Below are positions 43,494 to 51,369 of a DNA stretch of 64,000 nucleotides, one piece after another (within the stretch, counting starts at the first letter, position 1; each line of letters starts with the position of its first letter). Source of the DNA: Paraburkholderia bannensis NBRC 103871. Lineage in GTDB: Bacteria; Pseudomonadota; Gammaproteobacteria; Burkholderiales; Burkholderiaceae. The DNA is taken from NCBI RefSeq assembly GCF_000685015.1, contig NZ_BAYA01000001.1:248001-312000 (forward strand), read 5' to 3'. The notes under the pieces are model-generated. The model saw nothing but the letters and a program-made list of their open reading frames with translations, made no database searches and had not been told where the DNA came from. A program made the position numbers and the translations under genes.

Positions 43494-44564
43494 TTATTCC
43501 GCGCGCACCGGCACGCGCGGCGCGACCGCGCACATCAGCTCGTAGCCGATGGTGCCGCACGCCGCCGCCACTTCGTCGATCGGCAGGTTCGCGCCCCACA
43601 GCTCGACGCGCGTGCCCATGCCGACGTTCGGCACCGGCGTGAGGTCGACGGTGATCATGTCCATCGAGACACGGCCGACGATGCGCGTGCGCACGCCATC
43701 GACGATCACCGGCGTGCCTTCGGGCGCGACGCGCGGATAGCCGTCCGCGTAGCCGCACGCCACCACGCCGATGCGCATGGTCTTGCGCGCCGTGAATGTC
43801 GAACCGTAGCCAACGGTCTGCCCTTCGGCGACCGTCTGCGTGCCGATGATCTCGGAGGCCAACGTCATGGCGGGCTGCAAGCCGGTGCCGTCGAGCGCCG
43901 ACGCCACGCCCGAAGGCGACGCGCCATAGAGAATGATGCCGGGACGCACCCAGTCGAAGTGCGACGACGGATGCCAGAGCGTCGCCGCCGAATTCGCGAG
44001 GCTGCGCATGCCCGCGATGCCTTGCGCGCCGCGCTCGAAAGCGGCCATCTGCTCGGCGATGCCGCGCGGGGCGTCGGCGTCCGAGAAGTGCGTCATCAAC
44101 GTGATCTGGCCGATGCCGGGACAGGCGCGCGCGCGCTCCCAGGCCGCCCGGTACTTTTCGGGCGAATAGCCCAGCCGGTTCATGCCGCTGTTCATCTTGA
44201 GCTGCACGTTGACCGGCTTCGACAGGCGCGCCATTTCGAGCATGCGCATCTGCTCGTCGCAATGCACGACCGTCGTAAGGCTGTAACGATCGATCACGTC
44301 GATGTCGGTCGGGCGGAAAAAGCCTTCGAGCAGCAGGATCGGGCCGGCCCAACCGAGTTCGCGCAGTTTCACCGCTTCTTCGAGGTCGAGCAGGCCGAAA
44401 CCATCGGTGGCGCGCAGGCCGGGAAAGGCACGTGCGAGTCCGTGTCCGTAGGCGTTGGCCTTGACCACGGCCCAGATTTTCGACTTCGGCGCGTACTTCC
44501 GGACGACGGAGAGATTATTGGCGAGAGCGGTGGTATGGATCGTGGCTGAGAGGGGGCGCGGCAT
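43494..44564 (-). CDS. alr: Alanine racemase
   Basis: Alr interconverts L- and D-alanine for peptidoglycan. The PLP lysine is in [14 protein letters not shown] (about residue 34), and the catalytic-type Tyr lies in the [16 protein letters not shown] region. CGYADGYPR and [11 protein letters not shown] complete the set. The 356 residues are normal for a proteobacterial DadX/Alr. The gene is divergent from lplT across a 218-bp region. Confidence 0.97.
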   Translation of the reverse strand: MPRPLSATIHTTALANNLSVVRKYAPKSKIWAVVKANAYGHGLARAFPGLRATDGFGLLDLEEAVKLRELGWAGPILLLEGFFRPTDIDVIDRYSLTTVVHCDEQMRMLEMARLSKPVNVQLKMNSGMNRLGYSPEKYRAAWERARACPGIGQITLMTHFSDADAPRGIAEQMAAFERGAQGIAGMRSLANSAATLWHPSSHFDWVRPGIILYGASPSGVASALDGTGLQPAMTLASEIIGTQTVAEGQTVGYGSTFTARKTMRIGVVACGYADGYPRVAPEGTPVIVDGVRTRIVGRVSMDMITVDLTPVPNVGMGTRVELWGANLPIDEVAAACGTIGYELMCAVAPRVPVRAE

Positions 44565-44681
44565 GGGAGTTTTTTCGCAAAGACGCTTTCGAATCAGGAG
44601 CTTACAGGGTGTTTTCAGCGCCCGGCAGGCCCGCCAGGTGGGCGGTCAAGGAATGTGCTAGTCCGAATACCGCTATTTTCG

Positions 44682-44690
44682 TGATATAAA
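44682..44690 (+). promoter_or_regulatory. Extended -10 promoter candidate for lplT
   Basis: TGATATAAA fits an extended -10 (TGnTATAAA) about 92 bp before the lplT ATG. No strong -35 accompanies it. Confidence 0.4.
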
Positions 44691-44782
44691 GCCCTGCGCA
44701 CAACCCATTTCGAACGTAATAAGCCCGGATGCCTCCACCCGTCCGGGGCGGACGGACCGCAGCGAGGACAGCATCGCATCAG

Positions 44783-46093
44783 ATGAAAAAAGGCTTTTAC
44801 ACCATCATGGCCGCGCAGTTTTTTTCGTCGTTGGCCGACAATGCGCTCCTCATCGCTGCGATAGCACTGCTGAAAGACCTCCACGCTCCGAACTGGATGA
44901 CGCCGCTGCTCAAGCTGTTCTTCGTCCTGTCCTACGTCGTTCTTGCCGCCTTCGTCGGCGCCTTCGCCGATTCGCGCCCCAAAGGGCGCGTCATGTTCAT
45001 CACCAATACCATTAAGGTCGTCGGCTGCGCCATGATGCTGGCCGGCACGCACCCCCTATTGGCCTATGGCGTCGTGGGCTTCGGTGCGGCGGCCTATTCG
45101 CCGGCTAAATACGGCATCCTCACCGAGCTGTTGCCGCCCGAGCGCCTCGTCGCCGCCAACGGCTGGATCGAGGGCACCACGGTCGGCTCGATCATTCTCG
45201 GCACCGTGCTGGGCGGCGCGCTGATCAGCCCGCATATCGCCGCGCACGTGATCCGCCATACGCCCGCCTCGATCAACACGCCCGCCGAAGCCGCAATGCT
45301 CGTGATCATGGGCATCTACGTGATCGCCGCCCTCTTCAACCTGCGCATTCCCGATACCGGCGCGCGCTATCCGCGCCAGGAACACGGGCCGATCCGCCTC
45401 ATCACCGATTTCGCCGACTGTTTCAACACGCTCTGGCACGACAAGCTCGGCCAGATTTCGCTCGCCGTCACGACGCTGTTCTGGGGCGCGGGCGCGACGC
45501 TGCAATTCATCGTGCTCAAGTGGGCCGAAGTGTCGCTGGGCATGTCGCTGTCCGAAGGCGCGGTGCTGCAGGCGGTCGTGGCCGTGGGCGTGGCCGCGGG
45601 CGCGATGATCGCCGCCGCGCGCATCCCGCTGAAGAAGTCGCTGTCGGTGCTGCCGGTGGGCATCATGATGGGCGTCGCCGTGATGATCATGGCGTTCTAC
45701 ACGCGCAACCTGTTTCCGGCGCATTGGGGCCTGCATATCGGCCACCTGCGCGTGCCGGGTTATCTGCTGCTCGCGTATCTGTTCCTGATGGTGGTAGGCG
45801 CGCTGTCCGGCTTCTTCGTCGTGCCGATGAACGCCCTGCTCCAGCACCGCGGCCACGTGCTGCTCTCCGCCGGTCATTCGATCGCCGTGCAGAACTTCAA
45901 CGAGAACCTCTCGGTGCTCGTGATGCTGTGCCTCTACGCCGTGCTCGTCTGGCTCGACGTGCCGGTCGCCATCGTGATCGTGCTGTTCGGCACCTTCGTG
46001 TGCCTGATGATGTGGCTCGTGATGCGCCGCCATCAGGCCAATCAGCGTGCGTTCGACTCGGTCGCGCTGATCGGCGAAAATCACCGGCATTGA
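44783..46093 (+). CDS. lplT: Lysophospholipid transporter LplT (MFS)
   Basis: LplT flips lysophospholipids inward across the inner membrane for re-acylation. From the ATG at 44783 (MKKGFYTIMAAQFFSSLADN) the product has 436 residues with about 12 hydrophobic segments. It shows the LplT N-terminal pattern FFSSLADNALLIAAIALL, PKGRVMFITNTIKVVGC and GAAAYSPAKYGILTELLPPE, and the VPMNALLQHRG segment later. In enterobacteria lplT is linked to aas; no acyltransferase gene is next to it here. thiD follows 121 bp downstream. Confidence 0.93.
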   Translation: MKKGFYTIMAAQFFSSLADNALLIAAIALLKDLHAPNWMTPLLKLFFVLSYVVLAAFVGAFADSRPKGRVMFITNTIKVVGCAMMLAGTHPLLAYGVVGFGAAAYSPAKYGILTELLPPERLVAANGWIEGTTVGSIILGTVLGGALISPHIAAHVIRHTPASINTPAEAAMLVIMGIYVIAALFNLRIPDTGARYPRQEHGPIRLITDFADCFNTLWHDKLGQISLAVTTLFWGAGATLQFIVLKWAEVSLGMSLSEGAVLQAVVAVGVAAGAMIAAARIPLKKSLSVLPVGIMMGVAVMIMAFYTRNLFPAHWGLHIGHLRVPGYLLLAYLFLMVVGALSGFFVVPMNALLQHRGHVLLSAGHSIAVQNFNENLSVLVMLCLYAVLVWLDVPVAIVIVLFGTFVCLMMWLVMRRHQANQRAFDSVALIGENHRH

Positions 46094-46214
46094 TGACGGC
46101 GGTGCGCATCGCTGCTGTCGATGCACCGCTTTCGCCAACTCGACTCTTTCCAGCGCCAGCGCACACGCGGCCTCGACACCGAAGCCCCGCGCGCGGCGCG
46201 TTCGCGACGCTGAC

Positions 46215-47021
46215 ATGACCTCTCCGATTTCCAACGTCCTCACGATCGCCGGCTCCGACTCCGGCGGCGGCGCAGGCATTCAGGCCGACCTCAAGGCGTT
46301 CTCCGCGCTCGGCGCGTATGGCGCGAGCGTCATTACCGCGCTTACCGCGCAGAACACGCGCGGCGTCACCGCGATCCACGCGCCCGATCCGGGCTTCGTG
46401 ACGGCGCAGCTCGACGCCGTGTTCGACGACATCCGCATCGACGCCGTGAAGATCGGCATGCTCGCCAACGCGCCGATCGTGCGCGCGGTCGCGGACGCGC
46501 TGCGCCGCCACAAGCCGCCGCGCGTCGTACTCGACACGGTGATGATTTCGAAGAGCAATCACGCGTTGCTCGCGCCGGAAGCCGTTGCCGCGCTGCGTGA
46601 AGAACTTCTGCCGCTCGCGGGCATCGTCACGCCGAACCTGCCTGAGGCGGCGGCGCTACTCGGCGTCGAAGCGGCCACGGACGAAGCCGCGATGGTCGAA
46701 CAGGGCGAAGCGCTGCGTGCGCTCGGCGCGCAGGCGGTGCTGATGAAAGGCGGCCATCTGGGCAGCACGGACAGCCCCGACTGGCTGATCGAAGCGGCCG
46801 GCACGCTGCGGCTTGGCGGCCCCCGCATCCCGGTGACGAATACGCACGGCACGGGCTGCACGTTGTCGTCGGCGATTGCCGCGCTCTGGCCGCAGCAGCC
46901 GACGCTCGCCGATGCCGTCGCGCAGGCGAAGACCTATCTCACGGGCGCGCTCGAAGCGAGCAACAAGCTGGACGTGGGCCACGGTGTCGGCCCGGTGCAT
47001 CACTTCTGGCGCTGGTGGTAA
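46215..47021 (+). CDS. thiD: Hydroxymethylpyrimidine/phosphomethylpyrimidine kinase
   Basis: ThiD phosphorylates HMP and HMP-P in thiamine synthesis. The ribokinase-fold protein of 268 residues has LTIAGSDSGGGAGIQADLKAF at the N-terminus, IVTPNLPEAAALLGVE in the middle, and the anion-hole/catalytic segment NTHGTGCTLSSAIAA. It is a single-domain ThiD, not fused to ThiE. It is convergent with the DUF1853 gene. Confidence 0.96.
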   Translation: MTSPISNVLTIAGSDSGGGAGIQADLKAFSALGAYGASVITALTAQNTRGVTAIHAPDPGFVTAQLDAVFDDIRIDAVKIGMLANAPIVRAVADALRRHKPPRVVLDTVMISKSNHALLAPEAVAALREELLPLAGIVTPNLPEAAALLGVEAATDEAAMVEQGEALRALGAQAVLMKGGHLGSTDSPDWLIEAAGTLRLGGPRIPVTNTHGTGCTLSSAIAALWPQQPTLADAVAQAKTYLTGALEASNKLDVGHGVGPVHHFWRWW

Positions 47022-47043
47022 GGCTTTCGCGTTACGCGGGCAT

Positions 47044-48129
47044 TCATATTTGCTCGCGGGCGTAGGCGTGGGCGCGCGCGGGCCAGTCGTCGGGGACGAT
47101 GAAGCCGCGCGAGCGTTCTACGTAAGCCCCCGCCCCACCGGTAGGGTCGGCGACAAAAGCGGCGACCATCACTGGCTCGTGCGCACGCGGAAGGTTCGCG
47201 AACAGCGTGGCCGGATCCGTCGGCGTCTCGACTTCTGTTAGCGACAATCTGGCGGCCGAGTTGGTGGCGGTTTCACCGCCATCTTCCAGCGGCGTGCTGA
47301 CTTGGCTGTTAGTTGCTTTTGAAACCGGCGAACAAAGCTGCCGCGGCGCGAGCCAGGTCAGCCTCGGCAACACGCTCCAGCCATCCACGTCTGAGCGTTG
47401 CGCGAACGCCATCCAGTCGGCGTGCGTCACCCACCAGCCACGGCCGTGATCCTGCGCCAGCTCCGGCGCATCGGCGACGCGCCCATCGGCGCGATAGAAG
47501 AGCCAACCCTTGATGAACATTTGCGCGAGCCACGGCCCCGCAAAGCCGAGCGACGTCAACTCGGGGCGCTCGCTCAGACGCAGCTGGTGATCGCGCAGAT
47601 GTCCAAACTTCAGATCCAGACGATCGCGCAGATTCGGCCCGACGTAATCGGCCAGCCGCGAAACCGTCTCGCCCTGCGTACCCGCATGCAGGAAGCACTT
47701 CACCGCCAGCTCCCAATGCAGGCGCTGGCCGCTTTGCGTTTCGACAAGAAAATCGCATTCGCCGATCGTCCTGCCCTCGCCGCGCAACGCGATGTTGGCG
47801 GCGATAAGACGCGGCTGCGCAGCGTTTTGCAGATACCAGGCCAGCAAGGTTTCGGCGTAGCGGCCCAGACGCTTGATGCGCGCGCCGTCGAGCGCAGCGT
47901 GCAGACGGGCAGGCTCGCGATCGAGTTGCAGGAGCCAGTCGATCGCGTTGCGCATCGCCGCTTCGCTCGACCACGTTTGGGCGAGCGGCATGTCGTGCTG
48001 GGCGCGCAGCAGATCGGCGCTGAACAACAGCCATGCGAGATCGCGCACGGCGGGATCGGAGAAACGGTCGATCAACGCTTGCGGACGCGGCCCGCCTTCC
48101 TCGTCAGGCACGGGCCGCACGGCGCTCAT
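47044..48129 (-). CDS. DUF1853 family protein, possible nuclease-like fold
   Basis: The function is unknown. The 361 residues start at the ATG at 48129 (MSAVRPVPDEEG), overlapping the udg stop (ATGA). The N-terminal PAVRDLAWLLFSADLL and FAGPWLAQMFIKGWLFYR are typical of DUF1853. Residues 123-144 read GECDFLV then HWELAVK: an acidic D126 followed by E140 and K144, a spacing reminiscent of PD-(D/E)xK nucleases. This is my inference, not an established assignment. A low-complexity Ser/Thr/Glu insertion lies at about 275-315. Its position after a uracil-DNA glycosylase suggests a DNA or RNA maintenance role. Confidence 0.85.
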   Translation of the reverse strand: MSAVRPVPDEEGGPRPQALIDRFSDPAVRDLAWLLFSADLLRAQHDMPLAQTWSSEAAMRNAIDWLLQLDREPARLHAALDGARIKRLGRYAETLLAWYLQNAAQPRLIAANIALRGEGRTIGECDFLVETQSGQRLHWELAVKCFLHAGTQGETVSRLADYVGPNLRDRLDLKFGHLRDHQLRLSERPELTSLGFAGPWLAQMFIKGWLFYRADGRVADAPELAQDHGRGWWVTHADWMAFAQRSDVDGWSVLPRLTWLAPRQLCSPVSKATNSQVSTPLEDGGETATNSAARLSLTEVETPTDPATLFANLPRAHEPVMVAAFVADPTGGAGAYVERSRGFIVPDDWPARAHAYAREQI

Positions 48130-49124
48130 TGGCCGCCGCCCGCCGCACGCCACGTATCGCGCGCGAGGCACAGGTCGCTCCACGCCTTCGACTTGTCCTG
48201 CAAGCTGCGCAGCAGATAAGCCGGGTGGTACGTGACGATCACCGGCACGCCTTCGTACTCGTGCACGCGCCCGCGCAGCGACGCGATGCTGTCGCCGGTC
48301 TTGAGCAGGCTTTGCGCCGCGAAGCGCCCCATCGCGACGATGATCTTCGGCTTCACGAGCGCCACCTGACGTTGCAGATACGGCTCGCAACGCGCGACTT
48401 CGTCCGGTTCCGGATTGCGGTTGCCGGGCGGGCGGCACTTGATGACATTGGCGATGTACACGTTCTCGCCGCGCGCAAGCGTGAGCGAGCGCAACATGTT
48501 GTCGAGCAGCTTGCCCGCCTGGCCGACGAAGGGCTCGCCCTGGCGGTCTTCGTTCTCGCCTGGCGCTTCGCCAATCAGCATCCACTCGGCTTCGCGGTCG
48601 CCTACGCCGAATACCGTGTTCGTGCGTTTCTCGCACAAGCGGCAGCGCGTGCACGACGCCACGCGCCCGGCGAGCGTGTCCCAGTCGAGCGTGGCGACGT
48701 CGTCGCGCGGCGCGCGCACCGGCTCGATGTCGTGCGGCAGCACCGGTTCCGCCACGGAGTCGAACCACGCGAAGTCTTCTTCGGTGAACGGCGGCGGTTC
48801 TTCAGATGCGGACTGCACAGGTTGCGCCGGCTTTGCGGGCGCAGCGCGTTCACGTTCTGGTCGGGCCTGCTGCGGTGCTTCGTCCGCCGCGAAAGCGTCT
48901 TCGACACGCGCTTTCGGTGTCGTTGCACGCTCAACGACCGGCGCGGGCTTCGCGACTTCGCGGGCCAGCACAGGCGGCGCCTCTACGGCTACTTCTACGG
49001 TTGCTTCAAGCGGAGCAGCAACGACGGCTTCAACCGCCACTTCAGGCGCAGCCACCGTCGCGCCCTTGCGTACCCAACGCGGCGCAAGGCCCAACTCTTC
49101 CAGCGCGATCTCATCGAGCGGCAT
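48126..49124 (-). CDS. udg: Family 4 uracil-DNA glycosylase with long N-terminal extension
   Basis: The enzyme removes uracil from DNA and carries an iron-sulphur cluster. Cys residues appear in ASCTRCRLCEKRT and again in NVIKCRPPGNRNPEPDEVARC. Catalytic motifs are GEAPGENEDRQGEPFVGQAG and TYHPAYLLR. I chose the ATG at 49124 because GGAGG lies 6 nt upstream (49131-49135); only a TTG start would lie further up. Residues about 20-140 form an Ala/Val/Glu/Pro-rich, probably flexible extension before the catalytic domain. The gene overlaps rimI by 14 bp and DUF1853 by 4 bp. Confidence 0.94.
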   Translation of the reverse strand: MPLDEIALEELGLAPRWVRKGATVAAPEVAVEAVVAAPLEATVEVAVEAPPVLAREVAKPAPVVERATTPKARVEDAFAADEAPQQARPERERAAPAKPAQPVQSASEEPPPFTEEDFAWFDSVAEPVLPHDIEPVRAPRDDVATLDWDTLAGRVASCTRCRLCEKRTNTVFGVGDREAEWMLIGEAPGENEDRQGEPFVGQAGKLLDNMLRSLTLARGENVYIANVIKCRPPGNRNPEPDEVARCEPYLQRQVALVKPKIIVAMGRFAAQSLLKTGDSIASLRGRVHEYEGVPVIVTYHPAYLLRSLQDKSKAWSDLCLARDTWRAAGGGQ

Positions 49125-49605
49125 CCGCGCCCTCCAGTGCAATAGAAAAACGCATCACGATCGCGTCTTCGCGGGTGTGATGGCGGGCCGGGTAGTAGTT
49201 CTTGCGGCGCCCAATCGTGACGAAGCCGAACTGCTCATAAAGCCGGATCGCCCGATAGTTCGACGGCCGCACTTCGAGCAGCAAGCCTTCGAGTCCCTGT
49301 ACGCGCGCGATGCGCACACCTTCGCGCAACAGCGCGAGGCCGGCGCCCGCGCCCTGCGCCGGCGGGGCGACGCACAGGTTAAGCAGGTGCATTTCGTCGA
49401 CCACCGGCATCAGCACGCTATAGCCGATCAGCGTGCCCGTCACGTGGCGCATGCAAATGCCGTAATAGCCGTTGCGCAGCGAGTCTTCGAAGTTGCCGCG
49501 CGACCACGGAAATTCGTAGGCGGCCTTCTCGATGACGACGACCTCGTCGAGATCGCTTTCCGTCATCTGCGACAGATAGCGGTCGGTCATCAACACGCCG
49601 CTCAT
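49111..49605 (-). CDS. rimI: Ribosomal protein S18-alanine N-acetyltransferase RimI
   Basis: RimI acetylates the N-terminal alanine of S18. The 164-residue GNAT protein contains EFPWSRGNFEDSL, HLLNLCVAPPAQGAGAGLALL (acetyl-CoA loop, with the Q/R-x-x-G-x-G/A type motif) and EVRPSNYRAIRLYEQFGFVTIGRRKNYY, all RimI-like. Its start overlaps the tsaB stop (ATGA); a second ATG (49590) is possible. The tsaB-rimI linkage is conserved in many bacteria and supports this call over other GNAT roles. Confidence 0.94.
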   Translation of the reverse strand: MSGVLMTDRYLSQMTESDLDEVVVIEKAAYEFPWSRGNFEDSLRNGYYGICMRHVTGTLIGYSVLMPVVDEMHLLNLCVAPPAQGAGAGLALLREGVRIARVQGLEGLLLEVRPSNYRAIRLYEQFGFVTIGRRKNYYPARHHTREDAIVMRFSIALEGADAAR

Positions 49606-50417
49606 CGATTGCCCTCTTGAGCGTCGCCGCGCGCGTCTTTTACTGCCTCGCGTTCCTTTTCGGCTTTCGCGGCCATGCGCTCGGCGGTGGTCTGCGCGAC
49701 CTTGTTGCGCACGTATTCGGGCGCGGCCTGGTCAGCGGGCAGCGTGCGGCCCGCACGGAACGCGCGCAGCGCGGCATGGGCGAGCGGCACCGCATGCGGC
49801 AGCGCTTCGGCGTCGACCGTGCGTGCCGTCGCGGCCGCCGTCAGGCGCGTGCCGAATGCCGCGGCCGCGTTGCCCGCGAGCGTAAACGGCGCGTCGGGGG
49901 CGACGATCGCCTCGGGCGCGTCGAGCGCGGCCGCCTGCAGCGTGCGCCAGTCGCCGGCGTCGCCCAAAGCCGCGTCCCACGCGTAATCGGCCCAGTAGGC
50001 CTCGTCCATGCGCGCATCGAGCGCCGACAGCACGCGCTGCGTCGAAGGATCGCGCAAGCGCGCACTTTCCGCGCAAACGAGCAGCGTGCTCACCGGCACC
50101 ACAGGAATGTCGAGTCCGAACGCGAGACCTTGGGCCACGCCCGTCGCCGTGCGCAGGCCAGTGAAGGAACCGGGGCCGGAACCGAAGGCGATTGCATCGC
50201 AATCAGCGAGCGTGAGGCCCGCTTCGGCGAGCAGTTCGCCGATGGCGGGCAGCAGGCGCGTGCTGGAGACCGCGCCGGTGGCTTCGTGGCGCACCCAGAC
50301 CTGCGGCGCCGATGGCGTAGGCGCGGATTGGGCGGCATGAGGGGCTTCGGCGCGAAGCAGCGCGACCGAGCAATATTCGGTCGAGGTATCGAGGGCAAGC
50401 AGCACGGTTTCAGTCAT
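49602..50417 (-). CDS. tsaB: tRNA t6A modification protein TsaB
   Basis: TsaB scaffolds TsaD and TsaE in making N6-threonylcarbamoyladenosine of tRNAs that read ANN codons. From the ATG at 50417 (MTETVLLALDTSTEYCSVAL) it has 271 residues with the ASKHA fold motif DTSTEYCSVALL and AIAFGSGPGSFTGLRTATGVAQG. An upstream in-frame start (50486) adds nothing familiar. It is the first gene of the overlapping operon tsaB-rimI-udg-DUF1853 and is divergent from the acyl-CoA-binding protein gene. Confidence 0.96.
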   Translation of the reverse strand: MTETVLLALDTSTEYCSVALLRAEAPHAAQSAPTPSAPQVWVRHEATGAVSSTRLLPAIGELLAEAGLTLADCDAIAFGSGPGSFTGLRTATGVAQGLAFGLDIPVVPVSTLLVCAESARLRDPSTQRVLSALDARMDEAYWADYAWDAALGDAGDWRTLQAAALDAPEAIVAPDAPFTLAGNAAAAFGTRLTAAATARTVDAEALPHAVPLAHAALRAFRAGRTLPADQAAPEYVRNKVAQTTAERMAAKAEKEREAVKDARGDAQEGNR

Positions 50418-50593
50418 GACCGCTATTGTAATGCGCCGCTCCCGCGCAGTCGCCGCCTGGGCATGGCTCATACACTGACGGTACATGTCTGACTAGAGTG
50501 GAGGAATCGTTCCAACCCTATGCCGGATGAGGGTGCCGCAGCGCTGGTAGGATCGATGGGCTGAATCAATACCCAAGTGGAGGAAAAAAACTA

Positions 50594-50863
50594 ATGAGCG
50601 ACGTAAACGCCCAATTCGCCCAAGCCCAGCAAGACGTCCAGCAACTGACGGAGCGCCCGGGCAACCTGACGCTGCTGCGTCTGTACGCCCTTTTCAAGCA
50701 AGCCACGGAAGGCGACGTGCACGGCGACAAGCCGGGCTTCACCGACATCGTCGGCAAATACAAGTACGATGCGTGGGCCGCACTGCAGGGCACCGCCGAA
50801 GACGCAGCGAAGACCCAGTACGTCGAGCTGGTCGATTCGCTCAAGAGCGGCGCGGCAAGCTAA
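50594..50863 (+). CDS. Acyl-CoA-binding protein
   Basis: This 89-residue ACBP binds medium and long acyl-CoA esters in the cytoplasm. The four-helix family pattern is clear: FAQAQQDVQQL, LLRLYALFKQATEGDV, and KYKYDAWAALQG (the K-x-x-x-W-x-A motif that contacts the CoA ligand), ending KTQYVELVDSLKS. GGAGG lies upstream (GTGGAGGAAAAAAACTA before the ATG). Bacterial ACBPs are scattered but frequent in Burkholderiaceae. It stands as a single gene. Confidence 0.95.
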   Translation: MSDVNAQFAQAQQDVQQLTERPGNLTLLRLYALFKQATEGDVHGDKPGFTDIVGKYKYDAWAALQGTAEDAAKTQYVELVDSLKSGAAS

Positions 50864-51068
50864 GCGCTAATCGCGCGCGTAAGGGCGTAGGCACGCGTAG
50901 GCAACATGCAGGCACATACGTACGCCAATCGCGCCCCATTTTTACCACCAGGAGCCAGCGGCAACGCAGCACCCGCCGCTACCTGACCGAAACCACCCTC
51001 GCCCCTTGCGTCAGGCTGTCGCAGGGCGCGAGGCGCTGGAAGCGCTGGCGCGGCGCAACAAAACGAGA

Positions 51069-51074
51069 TATAAT
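51069..51074 (+). promoter_or_regulatory. Consensus -10 upstream of the DEAD-box helicase gene
   Basis: A perfect TATAAT lies about 300 bp before the helicase ATG. The -35 position is not close to consensus. It implies a leader of about 290 nt. The rest of the 506-bp gap (50864-51369) shows no gene. Confidence 0.5.
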
Positions 51075-51254
51075 GCTTGCTGCGTTGCGCTCCGGTCGTC
51101 CATACGATCAGCAATACGCCTCGTAGCGTTAAGCTCCAATCCAGTTTAGAACCTGTCCCCCCCTGCCGTGGCCCTGCTTCCGGGCCGTCAAGATTCAGGC
51201 TGGCGACTGGCCAATCCCGGCTAGAGTCGCACCCAAAACAGCTTCTAACGAAAA

Positions 51255-51279
51255 AATCCGCCCTTCCGTGGTGCGGATT
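51255..51279 (+). promoter_or_regulatory. Hairpin in the rhlE leader
   Basis: A 7-bp stem (AATCCGC / GCGGATT) with an 11-base loop is followed within 8 bases by a T-run (51287-51291), about 80 bp before the helicase start. It could act as an attenuator or cold-sensitive structure. This is unproved. Confidence 0.4.
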
Positions 51280-51369
51280 GCCCCCGTTTTTCGATTTGTT
51301 CGCAAAATCAGACGACTTGGGTATGCCGATTGGCGCCGACGTTCTATTTCCTGTGTACCAAGGATTTTC

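Noticed and set aside
49125..49142. TTG start for udg at 49142
   Set aside because: The ATG at 49124 has GGAGG at ideal spacing; the TTG adds six residues and has no comparable site.
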